Shown piece after piece: positions 45,746 through 55,308 of a stretch of DNA of 64,000 nucleotides. Source of the stretch: Planctomycetota bacterium (GTDB taxonomy: Bacteria > Planctomycetota > Phycisphaerae > Phycisphaerales > Phycisphaeraceae); the NCBI GenBank assembly GCA_016350165.1, contig CP066225.1, forward strand, positions 4,774,001 through 4,838,000. The letters run 5' to 3'. The position numbers and the translations under genes were made by a program. Numbering within the stretch: position 1 is the first letter of the stretch; every line of letters begins with the position of its first letter. Below the pieces are notes generated by a model. It did no database searches, was not told the DNA's origin, and worked only from the letters and a program-made list of their open reading frames with translations.

Positions 45746-47572
45746 TTATAAACGTTGTTTTCGTGACAATGTAATGAGTGATCCAAGGATAAGTAACGAC
45801 AATGAGGTTGGTTCGGGGATTTGTGGCCAAGGTGTGTCGCTGATTTGAGTTGCCAAACGATCGGTTGTGACTTGAAGCCAAGTGTTGCCACCATCGTAAC
45901 TCGCCCATGTGACGGGGTCGTGTGCAAGGTTTTCAGGATCATCAGGCCAAAGTGCTTTGTACTCAGCTAGTTCCTCTTGAGAGATAGCATCCCATGTTGA
46001 ACCAGCTTTGTATGAGTAAGTGAGGTAGAGATTATCGTTGTTATCGATGGTTAGTTGTTGGTAGTAGATGTTGTAGCCGCCTCGTTCGGGGTTGACGAGT
46101 TCACGTTCGTCTGTTTCCCATTCCCACTGACCTTCAGCGTTCTTTTTGCCTCTGAGGTATGAGAGCGCGAATCCTCTTGTGCTGCCATCTAATGGTTTTT
46201 CAGAATCACGTACGACAAGATGGATGGTATCATCGGAATCCATGACGCCGCTGAGATAAGTGAAGCCACCACCACGATCGCCGCCTTCATAGCCTAAGTT
46301 AGCAGGACCAATGTCGCCTAGACTGTTGTATGTTCCATCCCAGTTGCTGTTATCGACCGCATCGGATGTTCGGAAGTGGCCGATTTGATCGTTGTGTGCA
46401 CCGGTTATGACGTGAGCATATCCATCGGAGTCTATCAATGAGATAGGTGAATTGTGTTGATCGGGAACGTTATCGTAGTAATCGCGTTTATTTGAGTAGG
46501 TGACTTCGAGGAATTGCGGTGATGATGCGGAGTCAGTATTCCAATCGTAGGATGCAGCAAATTGAGGAGAACCTGCGTTGTGTGTTGTTCCTGTACTGTC
46601 GGTGAAACCTGTATGGTTGCTCATGAATGAGATGACAGTGTGACCGTTATGTGTTGCTGTGATGTTACCTGCTCCTGAATGACCAGCAGGAAGTTTGGGG
46701 GCTACTGGGAATGATGATGCGTTTTGGCCTGATGGGTCTATTGCTGTTTTGAGGTTAGAAAGTGTTAAGTAACCATTCGAATTTGTGACTAATCCTTGGT
46801 TAGATATTTCAGCTTTGAAATACTGTAAAGAATCAGGAGCTGATTTTGTGCGAACAGAAACGATCGGGGTGTCGCGATCTTGTCCCGGACTGAAGTGCCG
46901 TTCGACAGAAGTTACATCCTCAACGTTCATGCGTCCAACTTGCCACGTGACAGGGTTAATTCCTGATGCTGTTGAAAGATCTTGGTCATTAGAGTAGAGG
47001 TAGTAGCTTGTGTCGTTGGTACCACGAACAATAACATGAGCATGATTGTTTTGATCAAAGTAGATTTTGGGGCGATTTTTAGTGCCACCATATAGCTCGG
47101 CGTTTTTAAATTGACTTTTTACAATGTCGTTGACTGAGTAAATAATCCATTGGTTGTCGGACTGGTTTAATGTTTGAATATAGATGTCATTTAAACTGTC
47201 AGTGGAATTTTTGGCGTGGCCGAAGATTGAAGTTTTGGTGGGGTTAGTGCCTGAAGGGGTTTGATAAACAGTTGAGATAACATAGGGGCGATTGTATGCA
47301 TCAAATGAAAATGCCTCAGGCATATAACGTGGGTTATATGTGAACTTCTCACGTTCCCTGTAGTACGTTTGGCGATATTGTACAGGGTGATTGCCGGGCT
47401 TGATTTTCCAGTTTGGTTTAGCACTCTCAACTTGATTCAGGTCGTATGGTGATATTTGAGCTGTTGTTTCAGTTTGCAGTATTGCTCCGCTTGCAGTGCT
47501 AGTAATGCAGGGAGAAATTGCTGCGAGTGATAGAACTAGAATGTGTTTGCAATATGGTAGATACATCATCAT
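45746..47572 (-). CDS. BNR-repeat (BNR_4-like) beta-propeller protein with PEP-CTERM tail
   Basis: 608 residues. Signal peptide (about 1-30); the mature part begins SPYDLNQVESAK and has propeller motifs YNPRYMPEAFSFDAYNRPYV, GGTKNRPKIYFDQNNHAHVI, HNSPISLIDSDGYAHVITGA, GGFTYLSGVMDSDDTIHLV and NIYYQQLTIDNNDNLYLTYS. Repeated HxN/H pairs in such propellers are catalytic in ulvan-lyase-like families (PL24/PL25), which share the BNR_4 fold; whether this protein is a lyase is inference. The C-terminus is IPEPTSLSLLILGSLITLSR plus a basic end, so exosortase sorting is expected. It is paralogous to the gene 17 bases upstream and precedes the PL8 gene. Confidence 0.82.
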   Translation of the reverse strand: MMMYLPYCKHILVLSLAAISPCITSTASGAILQTETTAQISPYDLNQVESAKPNWKIKPGNHPVQYRQTYYREREKFTYNPRYMPEAFSFDAYNRPYVISTVYQTPSGTNPTKTSIFGHAKNSTDSLNDIYIQTLNQSDNQWIIYSVNDIVKSQFKNAELYGGTKNRPKIYFDQNNHAHVIVRGTNDTSYYLYSNDQDLSTASGINPVTWQVGRMNVEDVTSVERHFSPGQDRDTPIVSVRTKSAPDSLQYFKAEISNQGLVTNSNGYLTLSNLKTAIDPSGQNASSFPVAPKLPAGHSGAGNITATHNGHTVISFMSNHTGFTDSTGTTHNAGSPQFAASYDWNTDSASSPQFLEVTYSNKRDYYDNVPDQHNSPISLIDSDGYAHVITGAHNDQIGHFRTSDAVDNSNWDGTYNSLGDIGPANLGYEGGDRGGGFTYLSGVMDSDDTIHLVVRDSEKPLDGSTRGFALSYLRGKKNAEGQWEWETDERELVNPERGGYNIYYQQLTIDNNDNLYLTYSYKAGSTWDAISQEELAEYKALWPDDPENLAHDPVTWASYDGGNTWLQVTTDRLATQISDTPWPQIPEPTSLSLLILGSLITLSRKQRL

Positions 47573-47589
47573 TCCCTTGTTGGGAGAGG

Positions 47590-49359
47590 TTATTTCTTAC
47601 GATTTCGAACGAATGCTAGACAGCTTATGAGTAGGGTTGTACAAGCAGCGGCTGAGGGTTCGGGGATGATATCCATTTGTTTTATGAATTTGTCGGTTGT
47701 TACTAATCGCCAGTTAGACCCGCTGTCGTAGCTTGCAAGCATTACAGGGTCATGAGCTAAGTCGATTTCAGCATCTGGATATTTTTCGAGATAAGCTGCG
47801 TACTCAGTTGAGTTCATATTTCTAGCCAAATAGCTGTACGAGAGGTATAAGTTACCTTTGTTGTCAATATTTAACTGGTGATAGTAGTTGCTATATGGGA
47901 GGTGGGCAGGTTCAATTAGTGTGGTACCTTCATCATCCCAATCCCAGCTTCCTTGAGCATTTTTTTTTGCACTTAGATATGCGAGGCTGTAGCGTTGCTT
48001 GCCGTTCTTGTACTCGGTGTCACGAACAACCATATGAATCTTATCATTTTGATCCATCACAGCAGCAATGTATGTAAAGCCGCCGCGTCCGCTGCCTAGA
48101 TCATGTGAAGAGATATCGCCAAGATCATCGAATTGGCTTATCCATGAGCTATCATCGATAGCTTTGGTTGAGCGAAAGTGACCCATTTTATCATTGTGTG
48201 CACCGGTGATGACGTGAGCATAGCCTGTTGAATCAATCAGGACGGCAGGTGCATTGTGTGAATCAGGTTTATTGTCGTTGACTAGATTTGAGTAAGTATT
48301 CTCTAAATAGGTGGGACTGGTGATGTGATTGTTATTCCAATCATAGGTTGAAGCGAATTGGCCAGTACCCAAGTTCTGGACGATACCATCTTGATTGACG
48401 TATTGGTTGTCTTTATTAAAGAACACAGCAATTGTATTGCCGTTGTAAGTACCTAATACGTTTGCTCCACCTGAATGACCGAGAGCGAATCCGGGATCAC
48501 CTGGTTGGTTGGAAGGCGTGGCGTTTTCTGCATTGTAGACAGTTACGCGGTTTGAAAGATCAAGATTACCTTTGGAGTCGGTTTTCAAGCCTTGGCTATC
48601 TATAATGGGTTTTAAGATATCGATATGCTTGTTTTTTTTGGGTGCTAGTGCAATGATTGGGAGGTTGTGGTCTTGTCCGGGGCTGAAATTTCTCTCTATG
48701 CCAGCTGATTTTATGCCTTTGATTTTTGCGACCTGCCAGTGAACTTGGTTGAGTCCTGATTTGTCTGTGAGGTTTGTGTCATCGGAGTATAGATAATAGG
48801 AGGTATTGCCTTCGCCGCGTATAACGATGTGAGCGTTGTTTTCATAGTCGAAAAATAATTGGGGTCTATTTTTTGTCCCGCCATAGAGTGCGGCATCAGG
48901 AAAGATCTGTTTTACAATTTCATTGACGGAGTATTTAACCCATTGGCTGTTATCAGCGTTCAGGGTTTGAATGTAAACATCCTCGAGGTTATTGCTGGTA
49001 GGTTTGGCGTGACCATGCCATGCTGTTGATGTTGGGTTATTGGGATTATTTGGCTGTTGGTAAACCGTATTGATAATAAATGGGCGGTTGTGCTTATCAA
49101 AGGTTACGGCTTCAGGCATATATCGCGGATTGTAACCATATTGCTCGCGTTCACGGTTATAGGTTGGTTTGTAGCGAATGTAGTTGGAGCCAGCCTGGAT
49201 ATGATAATCTTTGACAGTTTCTGTTTGGCCAAGATCATAGGGTGACACAGATGCTTGGGAATATGCATCTATAGAAACAGCGTTAACTGTATGAAACAGC
49301 AGGCAAGCAGAAAAAATAGCGAAGGTACAATTAAACATCGTTCTCAACAAAACAGTCAT
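47590..49359 (-). CDS. BNR-repeat (BNR_4-like) beta-propeller protein with PEP-CTERM tail (paralogue)
   Basis: 589 residues, tandem paralogue of the preceding entry and first gene of the operon. Shared blocks: YNPRYMPEAVTFDKHNRPFI, GGTKNRPQLFFDYENNAHIV, RNFSPGQDHNLPIIAL, HNAPAVLIDSTGYAHVITGA, NDKMGHFRSTKAIDDSSW and NYYHQLNIDNKGNLYLSYSY. Signal peptide to about residue 28. The C-terminal tail IIPEPSAAACTTLLISCLAF followed by RNRKK is a PEP-CTERM signal. The two copies differ most in linker loops, which suggests related but different substrates. A surface polysaccharide lyase or glycan-binding propeller is proposed; activity is unproven. Confidence 0.82.
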   Translation of the reverse strand: MTVLLRTMFNCTFAIFSACLLFHTVNAVSIDAYSQASVSPYDLGQTETVKDYHIQAGSNYIRYKPTYNREREQYGYNPRYMPEAVTFDKHNRPFIINTVYQQPNNPNNPTSTAWHGHAKPTSNNLEDVYIQTLNADNSQWVKYSVNEIVKQIFPDAALYGGTKNRPQLFFDYENNAHIVIRGEGNTSYYLYSDDTNLTDKSGLNQVHWQVAKIKGIKSAGIERNFSPGQDHNLPIIALAPKKNKHIDILKPIIDSQGLKTDSKGNLDLSNRVTVYNAENATPSNQPGDPGFALGHSGGANVLGTYNGNTIAVFFNKDNQYVNQDGIVQNLGTGQFASTYDWNNNHITSPTYLENTYSNLVNDNKPDSHNAPAVLIDSTGYAHVITGAHNDKMGHFRSTKAIDDSSWISQFDDLGDISSHDLGSGRGGFTYIAAVMDQNDKIHMVVRDTEYKNGKQRYSLAYLSAKKNAQGSWDWDDEGTTLIEPAHLPYSNYYHQLNIDNKGNLYLSYSYLARNMNSTEYAAYLEKYPDAEIDLAHDPVMLASYDSGSNWRLVTTDKFIKQMDIIPEPSAAACTTLLISCLAFVRNRKK

Positions 49360-49625
49360 CCCTTTAAGGTGTTTTTGAGGACTTAAATAATGTTTAATTG
49401 TCTATGAATAGTGATTTCAGTGAGTACATCTATTGTAACGATTTATATGGTTTAGGTAAATAGAATCAAGCCGATTGTGTTGTGCTTTTTATTAATTGAA
49501 ATTAACTTAAAATTAAAATACCTTATCGGCTGCTCTATGTGTTTAAGTTCGTTAGAAAATTCAATTAATGTTATGATATCAGTTGTTTGCAGTTAGTACG
49601 ATGTGATGTTTTTTAGGAGTTAGTC

Positions 49626-50402
49626 ATGATACATGGTGGTTTAGTATCAATTACTTTTAGACAATTAGACGCTCGTCAAGTTGTGGCATTGGTTAAGCAG
49701 GCTGAACTAACATGTATTGAATGGGGTGGTGATGTGCATGTACCTCATGGTGAAGTGATAGTAGCCAAAGAAGTACGTGATATGATGAATGGAGAGGGAT
49801 TGGTTACAGCTGCGTATGGTTCCTATTACAAAGTAGGCGAAAGTGAGCTAGACGGCTTAGCATTCAAGCAAGTTGTTGATAGTTCAGTTGCTCTTGATGC
49901 GCCTGTTATACGAGTATGGGCGGGTAGTCAGGGAACATCGGTAGCTGATGAACAACAATGGGGCAGAGTTATTGATGATGGGGCACGTATTGCAGAGATG
50001 GCGAAGGAGGCAGATAAAGAGATTTCGTTTGAATTTCATGGCAATACATTGACTGATCATGGTGAAGCGGCTGTTAAATTGATTAATTCCATTGGAGCTG
50101 AGAATGTTAGTTTATATTGGCAGCCATTGGATCATTCAATGCCGGGCGATCCGTTACACGATTTGGAATATATTCAAGAATATGTGCATCACGTGCATGT
50201 TTTTAGCTGGACACGTGAAATTCAAGATGAGCCCGTAACGAGGCATCCACTTATTGAACGTGAAGATCGTTGGTTGAAGTATTTCGAGCGTATTGCTTCA
50301 ATTGATGGAGATCGATGTGCAATGATTGAGTTTGTTAAAGACAATAACCCGGAGCAATTTTTGGATGATGCTAAGGTTCTGAGAAATTGGATAAATAAAT
50401 AA
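49626..50402 (+). CDS. Sugar phosphate isomerase/epimerase (xylose isomerase-like TIM barrel)
   Basis: 258 residues, no signal peptide. The AP-endonuclease-2/xylose-isomerase-like barrel is seen in CIEWGGDVHVPHG (strand 2 region), ISFEFHGNTLTDHGEAAVKLI (metal-binding Glu and His), VSLYWQPLDHSMPG and VHHVHVFSW, with a late MIEFVKDN. Divalent-metal isomerases or epimerases of this fold act on free or phosphorylated sugars in the cytoplasm. It stands alone between two minus-strand catabolic operons and probably feeds a degradation product into central metabolism. The substrate is unknown. The gene is followed by a hairpin shared with the sulfatase on the other strand. Confidence 0.85.
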   Translation: MIHGGLVSITFRQLDARQVVALVKQAELTCIEWGGDVHVPHGEVIVAKEVRDMMNGEGLVTAAYGSYYKVGESELDGLAFKQVVDSSVALDAPVIRVWAGSQGTSVADEQQWGRVIDDGARIAEMAKEADKEISFEFHGNTLTDHGEAAVKLINSIGAENVSLYWQPLDHSMPGDPLHDLEYIQEYVHHVHVFSWTREIQDEPVTRHPLIEREDRWLKYFERIASIDGDRCAMIEFVKDNNPEQFLDDAKVLRNWINK

Positions 50403-50403
50403 T

Positions 50404-50430
50404 AAAAGCCCTGAGAGATCAGGGCTTTTA
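50404..50430. terminator. Bidirectional terminator
   Basis: Stem AAAAGCCCTGA (50404-50414) with TCAGGGCTTTT (50419-50429), between the convergent epimerase and sulfatase genes. Confidence 0.85.
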
Positions 50431-50436
50431 CGATGG

Positions 50437-51891
50437 TTATTTCATTTGAGGAGCTGGCGTGTAAGCTAGTATATCGTGTTTCGATAGTTTCAAAGTATCG
50501 CCCCAATAAACTTGCTCTTCTAACATAGCTGATGTTAGTTTCGATATGATGTTTTTATAAGCAGTGTTCTCAGCTATGTTCCTTACCTCATCTGGATCAT
50601 TTACTAAATCAAATAGCTGAATGTATTTTGATTGAGGGTAAATGATCAACTTGAATCTATTGTTACGAATTGAGCGTTGAACGTCTTTATATGCGTTGAA
50701 AACATATGAACGTTGTATCATCTGGTTTGAAACGATGTTTTGCGTGAGGTCAATGCCTTGGATATTTTCAGGTAATTGAGTGTTTGTTAAAGAGCAAATC
50801 GTTGGGAATAAATCGAGTAAATATGTAAATGCTTCACGTTTTTGATTAACTGGGATATTTGGACCAGCGAAAATTAATGGACAGCTCATACTTTGTTCGT
50901 AAAGGTTTTGTTTGCCCATGAGTCCGTGAGATCCGATTGATAAACCGTGGTCTGCAGAGTAGATGATGATTGTGTTGTCCAATTCGCCTTGCTCTTTGAG
51001 TGTATTCAGGATACGACCTATCTGCGAATCTAAATGCTCAATCATTGCATAGTAATCTGCAATATGTGATTTAACTTCAGATGGAATGCGTGGCGTTGTT
51101 GCGAGTTGTTCGTCACGGATTGTCATTTCACCTGTATCGAATGGATGCTCGGTCATGAAATTACTTGGTAGTTTGATTTGAGTATCAATGTATTTACTAC
51201 GATATGAGGTAGGAGATTGCCGAGGATCATGTGGTGCAGTGAATGAAACGTAGGCAAAATATGGTTTATCTTTATCCCGAGTTTTAAGGAAATCAATCGC
51301 GGCATCGGCAAAGATTTCAGAAGAGTGCCTTTTGTCGGTGTAACGAGTGAACTGGTTTTCAGGATTTGATGGATCGTAATGATTGAGTTTGACGTTGTAT
51401 TGATCGCTCATGCCACCAAGGAAAACCGCTTCGCCAGTAGAAAAACTACGAATAAATGAGTTTTCCTTATTGTGCCATTTACCTGTACCAAAAGTGGTAT
51501 AACCATTCTTTTGGAGTAGTTCACCTAATACAGGAGCGCCTTCTAGTGTTCGTTGGTTTGGAAGAGTGAAATATGAGCGTCCGGTATTGAGCATCGCACG
51601 TGAAGGCATACTTACAGCGCCTGCATTTGCTCCCAAGCAGTAATTTTGAGTATAAGTTGTACCTCGAGATACAAGACTATCGATGTTAGGTGTACGCGTT
51701 TGTGTATGACCTAATGCAGCGATAGAATCAGGGCGTTGATCATCAGCAAAAAGAAAGAGAATGTTAGGTTTTGCGATCGTGCTTTCGGATTGCTCTGTAA
51801 TCACTGGCTGAGTTTGCATGCAGCCAAGTGTGTTTGCGATCAGAGCTGATGAAAGAGTGATCCCAAGTTTTGTATGTGTATTCATTTTCAT
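50437..51891 (-). CDS. Sulfatase, Ser-type, lipoprotein
   Basis: 484 residues. The N-terminus is a lipoprotein signal (IANTLGC, Cys24), so the enzyme is tethered to a membrane. Metal ligands lie in FLFADDQRPD. The catalytic motif is S94-M-P-S-R (SMPSRAMLNTGRS), a Ser-type site that needs an anSME maturase. GTGKWHN, SFTAPHDPRQSP, YSADHGLSIGSHGLMGKQNL follow. The DDQRPDSIAALG start and DHGLSIGSHG block resemble choline-sulfatase/iduronate-2-sulfatase-like enzymes more than arylsulfatase A. It is the third gene of a GH29-sulfatase-sulfatase operon on the minus strand. Confidence 0.93.
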   Translation of the reverse strand: MKMNTHTKLGITLSSALIANTLGCMQTQPVITEQSESTIAKPNILFLFADDQRPDSIAALGHTQTRTPNIDSLVSRGTTYTQNYCLGANAGAVSMPSRAMLNTGRSYFTLPNQRTLEGAPVLGELLQKNGYTTFGTGKWHNKENSFIRSFSTGEAVFLGGMSDQYNVKLNHYDPSNPENQFTRYTDKRHSSEIFADAAIDFLKTRDKDKPYFAYVSFTAPHDPRQSPTSYRSKYIDTQIKLPSNFMTEHPFDTGEMTIRDEQLATTPRIPSEVKSHIADYYAMIEHLDSQIGRILNTLKEQGELDNTIIIYSADHGLSIGSHGLMGKQNLYEQSMSCPLIFAGPNIPVNQKREAFTYLLDLFPTICSLTNTQLPENIQGIDLTQNIVSNQMIQRSYVFNAYKDVQRSIRNNRFKLIIYPQSKYIQLFDLVNDPDEVRNIAENTAYKNIISKLTSAMLEEQVYWGDTLKLSKHDILAYTPAPQMK

Positions 51892-51917
51892 TGCTTTACA
51901 AAATATTCGTAATGATA

Positions 51918-53378
51918 TTATTCCGTACCGTTGAAGCTATTTGTACAAGACTCTCGCCAATCTTGTAATGATTGATTGAGTGATTTCACTATTTGTGGGT
52001 ATTGGGAAGCGATATCAGTTGTTTCAGCAGGATCCGCGACTAAATCGTAAAGCTCAATATTATCTAAGTTTTTCTTACCTGCAATAATTTTGTAACGATC
52101 ATCCATGATCGCAACATGGGTTTTAGATTCAAAAGGTAGAAGGTTATTGCGAAGCATCTTATCGCTACTAATAACAGGGAGAAGGCTGATCCCATCGTAT
52201 TGTTTGGCCGCTGGTAAATCGTAGCCTAAAGCATCGAGAATTGTTGGGAAATAATCGAGTGTAGATGTTGCTGCACCGATTACTTTAGAAGAATGAGTGA
52301 ACTGAGGCCAAATAAATAAACCGGGAACTCGTACGCCGCCTTCGTATAAAGACCTTTTTCGCCCCCTAAAAGAGCCTGAAGATCCTGGCACTTCGCCAAA
52401 GTCGCCTTCTGGACCATTATCAGATGTGAACCAGATCATTGTGTTATCATCGATATTCAAATCAGCTAATTTGTTTCTTAGACGACCAATTTGCTCGTCC
52501 ATCGCAGTAATTGAGCCGAAGAAGTTTTGTTCAAGGCTTGATAGGTCTTTGTATAAAGCGCGATACTCAGGGCCTGCAACGACAGGTAAATGAGGAGTAT
52601 GGAACCAGATAACCGTAAAGAATGGCTGTTTGTTTTTCGTTTGGTTTTCAATAAAAGGTATGACCCGATCCATGATGACACGTGAATCATCGCCCTCTAA
52701 ATTAGTAGTTACGATTTTACCTTTTTCATTCCAATAGTATGTGCCAAACCTTTTTGCATTACTTTTGTCATCGATTGAATCCCACCCATACTTATTTTTC
52801 TTACCACTTGGCTTGAGCATTGGGTCCCAAGTTGGCACTTTTGATTCAGTTGTGAAGCAACGATCGAAGCCATTAAGCCATGGAGGTGAAAATTCCTCAG
52901 CATGTTTGGCGCCGCCGCGATTGCCATCTTTAGCCTCGGTAGTCAGTGTACCAAGATGCCATTTGCCAAAGTGGCCAGTAGCATAGCCATGCTCTTTGAG
53001 TATTTCAGGGAGAGTGAGTTCACGGCTAAGAAGATGGCCTGTGTTTGCGTGAAATACGCCATATCTAAATGGATGACGTCCTGTTAAACAACCGCCACGT
53101 GTTGGTGAGCTTACTGGTGAATTTGCATAAAAGCGTGTAAAGCGAATACCTTCTTGTGCCCATTGGTCAAGATTAGGCGTTTGGACATGTGGATTGCCGT
53201 TATAAGCAGTGTCGCCATAACCAAGGTCGTCGGCCATGATGAGTATGATATTCGGTGCTTCCGAGTCACTTGATGGCTGCGCGAATGCTTGAGTACTGGC
53301 AACAGCACACATGCCTGTAATGCCAGCTAAACATAAGTTTTTGAGCGATGTTGTTTGCTTGATTGTTTTGTAATACAT
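51918..53378 (-). CDS. Sulfatase, Ser-type, exported
   Basis: 486 residues. Signal peptide ending near STQAFA (about residue 33). Metal ligands in IMADDLGYGDTAYNG. Catalytic motif S90-S-P-T-R, followed by GGCLTGRH. Other conserved blocks: FGKWHLGTL, WFHTPHLPVVAG, WFTSDNGPEGDFGEVPG, RSLYEGGVRVPGLFIWPQ. It is an arylsulfatase-type enzyme with specificity unknown. It is the middle gene of the operon: 12 bases after the fucosidase and 26 bases before the lipoprotein sulfatase. It would desulfate a glycan outside the cytoplasm. Ser rather than Cys implies a radical-SAM anSME maturation route. Confidence 0.93.
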   Translation of the reverse strand: MYYKTIKQTTSLKNLCLAGITGMCAVASTQAFAQPSSDSEAPNIILIMADDLGYGDTAYNGNPHVQTPNLDQWAQEGIRFTRFYANSPVSSPTRGGCLTGRHPFRYGVFHANTGHLLSRELTLPEILKEHGYATGHFGKWHLGTLTTEAKDGNRGGAKHAEEFSPPWLNGFDRCFTTESKVPTWDPMLKPSGKKNKYGWDSIDDKSNAKRFGTYYWNEKGKIVTTNLEGDDSRVIMDRVIPFIENQTKNKQPFFTVIWFHTPHLPVVAGPEYRALYKDLSSLEQNFFGSITAMDEQIGRLRNKLADLNIDDNTMIWFTSDNGPEGDFGEVPGSSGSFRGRKRSLYEGGVRVPGLFIWPQFTHSSKVIGAATSTLDYFPTILDALGYDLPAAKQYDGISLLPVISSDKMLRNNLLPFESKTHVAIMDDRYKIIAGKKNLDNIELYDLVADPAETTDIASQYPQIVKSLNQSLQDWRESCTNSFNGTE

Positions 53379-53390
53379 AAGTCAGCCGTA

Positions 53391-55187
53391 TTAATTGTTG
53401 CAGTAGATTAGTTCAAGACGCATCAGGCGAATTGTGTTGAGACTATCCGTTAAGAATTCGTCTGTAATCGTGTGACGCTGAGCAGTGCCGAGCTTGGTCG
53501 CAGAGACTAATATTTCATGTGTACCAACAGAATCGATTTTGATTTTGCCCACTTCGCTGATAGAAGTTGGGTATGAGTGCAAGGTTATATCACGTAGCTC
53601 TTTGTGCTGAAGTAGTTCAGAGTTTAATGTTTGCTCGGCACAAGTAATTTTAACGTTGTGGCCTTGTGGGAAATCCTGACGCCAATGCCGGTTGGTTTTG
53701 AACTGAACAATAAAACTGCCAGGTTTATTGACTTTGAACTTCCATACCAAGGAGCCAGATTCAGGATTTAGTGAAGCTGCTTCCCCTGAAGGCTCTGTGA
53801 ATGTTTGAGTGTATTGATTGTCTTTAATGCAAGACGATTTGTATGTAGGTAAGAAAATGTTACCAGATAGATCCTGCTCAATTGACTCTGCAATATCAAG
53901 TTCGTTTTCAAATGATACTTTGATTACAGAGGCAGGGACATCTGATATATACTCTGGTAATTGAATTACAAGACGATGTTGGTCATCGATGGAATTGTGG
54001 GAATCGTCAAATGCTAATACATGCGAAGAGTCATGTAACAAAGAAACAGAGGTAACTTTGTTACGTATGCCGTTCATATCTATATGAGAAATATTCTGCT
54101 TATGCACATGTAAATATAGTGTATTTGCTTTTTGTGTAGTGTAGCCCCACTCATGAGCATCTATAAATGGTGATGGCTTGCAGTTGTATATAGCTTCGCC
54201 ATTACGCCAGAGCCATTCGCCTACAATTTTTAGACGTAAAATTGAGTCTGCTGGAATCGAGCCTTGTGCATCTGGACCGATGTTTAGCATGTAATTGCAG
54301 CCTTTTGATACAGACTCAATCAAGGCCAAAATTAATTCATCAGAAGATTTCCATTCGTTGTCCCATGATTTGTAACCCCATGTGCGATTCATGGTGCCAA
54401 CCATTTCCCAGTCTCCTGGCATGATTCGGGCTGGCATCTGGTTGTCGCCAAGAGTTCCATAGTCGCCAAAACCACAGCCAACACGAGAGTTGACAATGCA
54501 ATCGGGATTTATTGATTTTACATGATCATAGAAAATTTGGGCATGCTCTGGTGTAATATCAAATGGTGTGTCATACCAAATCAAATCAACAGGATGATAT
54601 TTCCTGAGAATTTCTTCAACTTGGGGTAGGGCTTTAGTTTTCATGTAATGAGCGAAATCGACCTCACCACGTTCAGGTGTCAGATCGTATTGGTTCTCCC
54701 ATTCCATCATACCCGCGTGAGGATCGTGCCAATCTTGTCGATGTGAGTAATATAAGCATAGTTTTAGTCCATACTTTTTACACGCTTGCGATAGCTCTGC
54801 AATAGGGTCATGCTTATACGAAGTCGCATCGACAATGTTGTATTCCGAAACATCGGATTTATACATTGCAAAACCATCATGATGTTTTGCAGTAAAACAG
54901 ATGTATTTCATTCCTGCGTCACGTGCAGTTTTGACCCATTCATCAGCATCAAATTTCTCAGGATTAAATTTACTAGCTAATTTTGTGTATTCGCTATTTG
55001 GAATTTTAGCAAAGCGCATGATCTGTTCTGCGATACCTAGAATACGCTCATCCTTCCAGGTTCCTGCTGGAATGGAGTATAGTCCCCAGTGTATGAAAAG
55101 ACCGAAACGAGCATCTCGCCACCAATCTAATTTACTGTTAGATGTAGCGGAACTTTGATTATCCATAAAAACTTGAATGTGACTCAT
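53391..55187 (-). CDS. Alpha-L-fucosidase, glycoside hydrolase family 29
   Basis: 598 residues, no signal peptide. The GH29 barrel is clear: WWRDARFGLFIHWGLYSIPA (22-41), ICFTAKHHDGFAMY (96-109), LCLYYSHRQDWHDP, and DLIWYDTPF (201-209), with D206 the likely nucleophile. NYMLNIGPDAQGSIP is another family block. A C-terminal beta-sandwich of about 150 residues follows. It removes terminal alpha-L-fucose with retention; lack of a signal suggests action on imported oligosaccharides. It is the first gene of an operon with two exported Ser-type sulfatases, which points to a sulfated fucose-containing glycan as the target. Confidence 0.92.
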   Translation of the reverse strand: MSHIQVFMDNQSSATSNSKLDWWRDARFGLFIHWGLYSIPAGTWKDERILGIAEQIMRFAKIPNSEYTKLASKFNPEKFDADEWVKTARDAGMKYICFTAKHHDGFAMYKSDVSEYNIVDATSYKHDPIAELSQACKKYGLKLCLYYSHRQDWHDPHAGMMEWENQYDLTPERGEVDFAHYMKTKALPQVEEILRKYHPVDLIWYDTPFDITPEHAQIFYDHVKSINPDCIVNSRVGCGFGDYGTLGDNQMPARIMPGDWEMVGTMNRTWGYKSWDNEWKSSDELILALIESVSKGCNYMLNIGPDAQGSIPADSILRLKIVGEWLWRNGEAIYNCKPSPFIDAHEWGYTTQKANTLYLHVHKQNISHIDMNGIRNKVTSVSLLHDSSHVLAFDDSHNSIDDQHRLVIQLPEYISDVPASVIKVSFENELDIAESIEQDLSGNIFLPTYKSSCIKDNQYTQTFTEPSGEAASLNPESGSLVWKFKVNKPGSFIVQFKTNRHWRQDFPQGHNVKITCAEQTLNSELLQHKELRDITLHSYPTSISEVGKIKIDSVGTHEILVSATKLGTAQRHTITDEFLTDSLNTIRLMRLELIYCNN

Positions 55188-55219
55188 TGAACTAATTTTA
55201 CCAAAATGTGTTAGTTTTA

Positions 55220-55262
55220 AATGCCCAAAAATTAAAGGGCAAGATGTGATTCTTGCCCTTTA
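55220..55262 (-). terminator. Terminator of the PEP-CTERM gene at 55309
   Basis: Stem AAAGGGCAAGA (55234-55244) with TCTTGCCCTTT (55251-55261); on the minus strand it is followed by AATTTTTGGG. Confidence 0.75.
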
Positions 55263-55308
55263 AATCTCACTAAAACTCACTAAATATAGACAATTAGTGG
55301 TTTTACAT

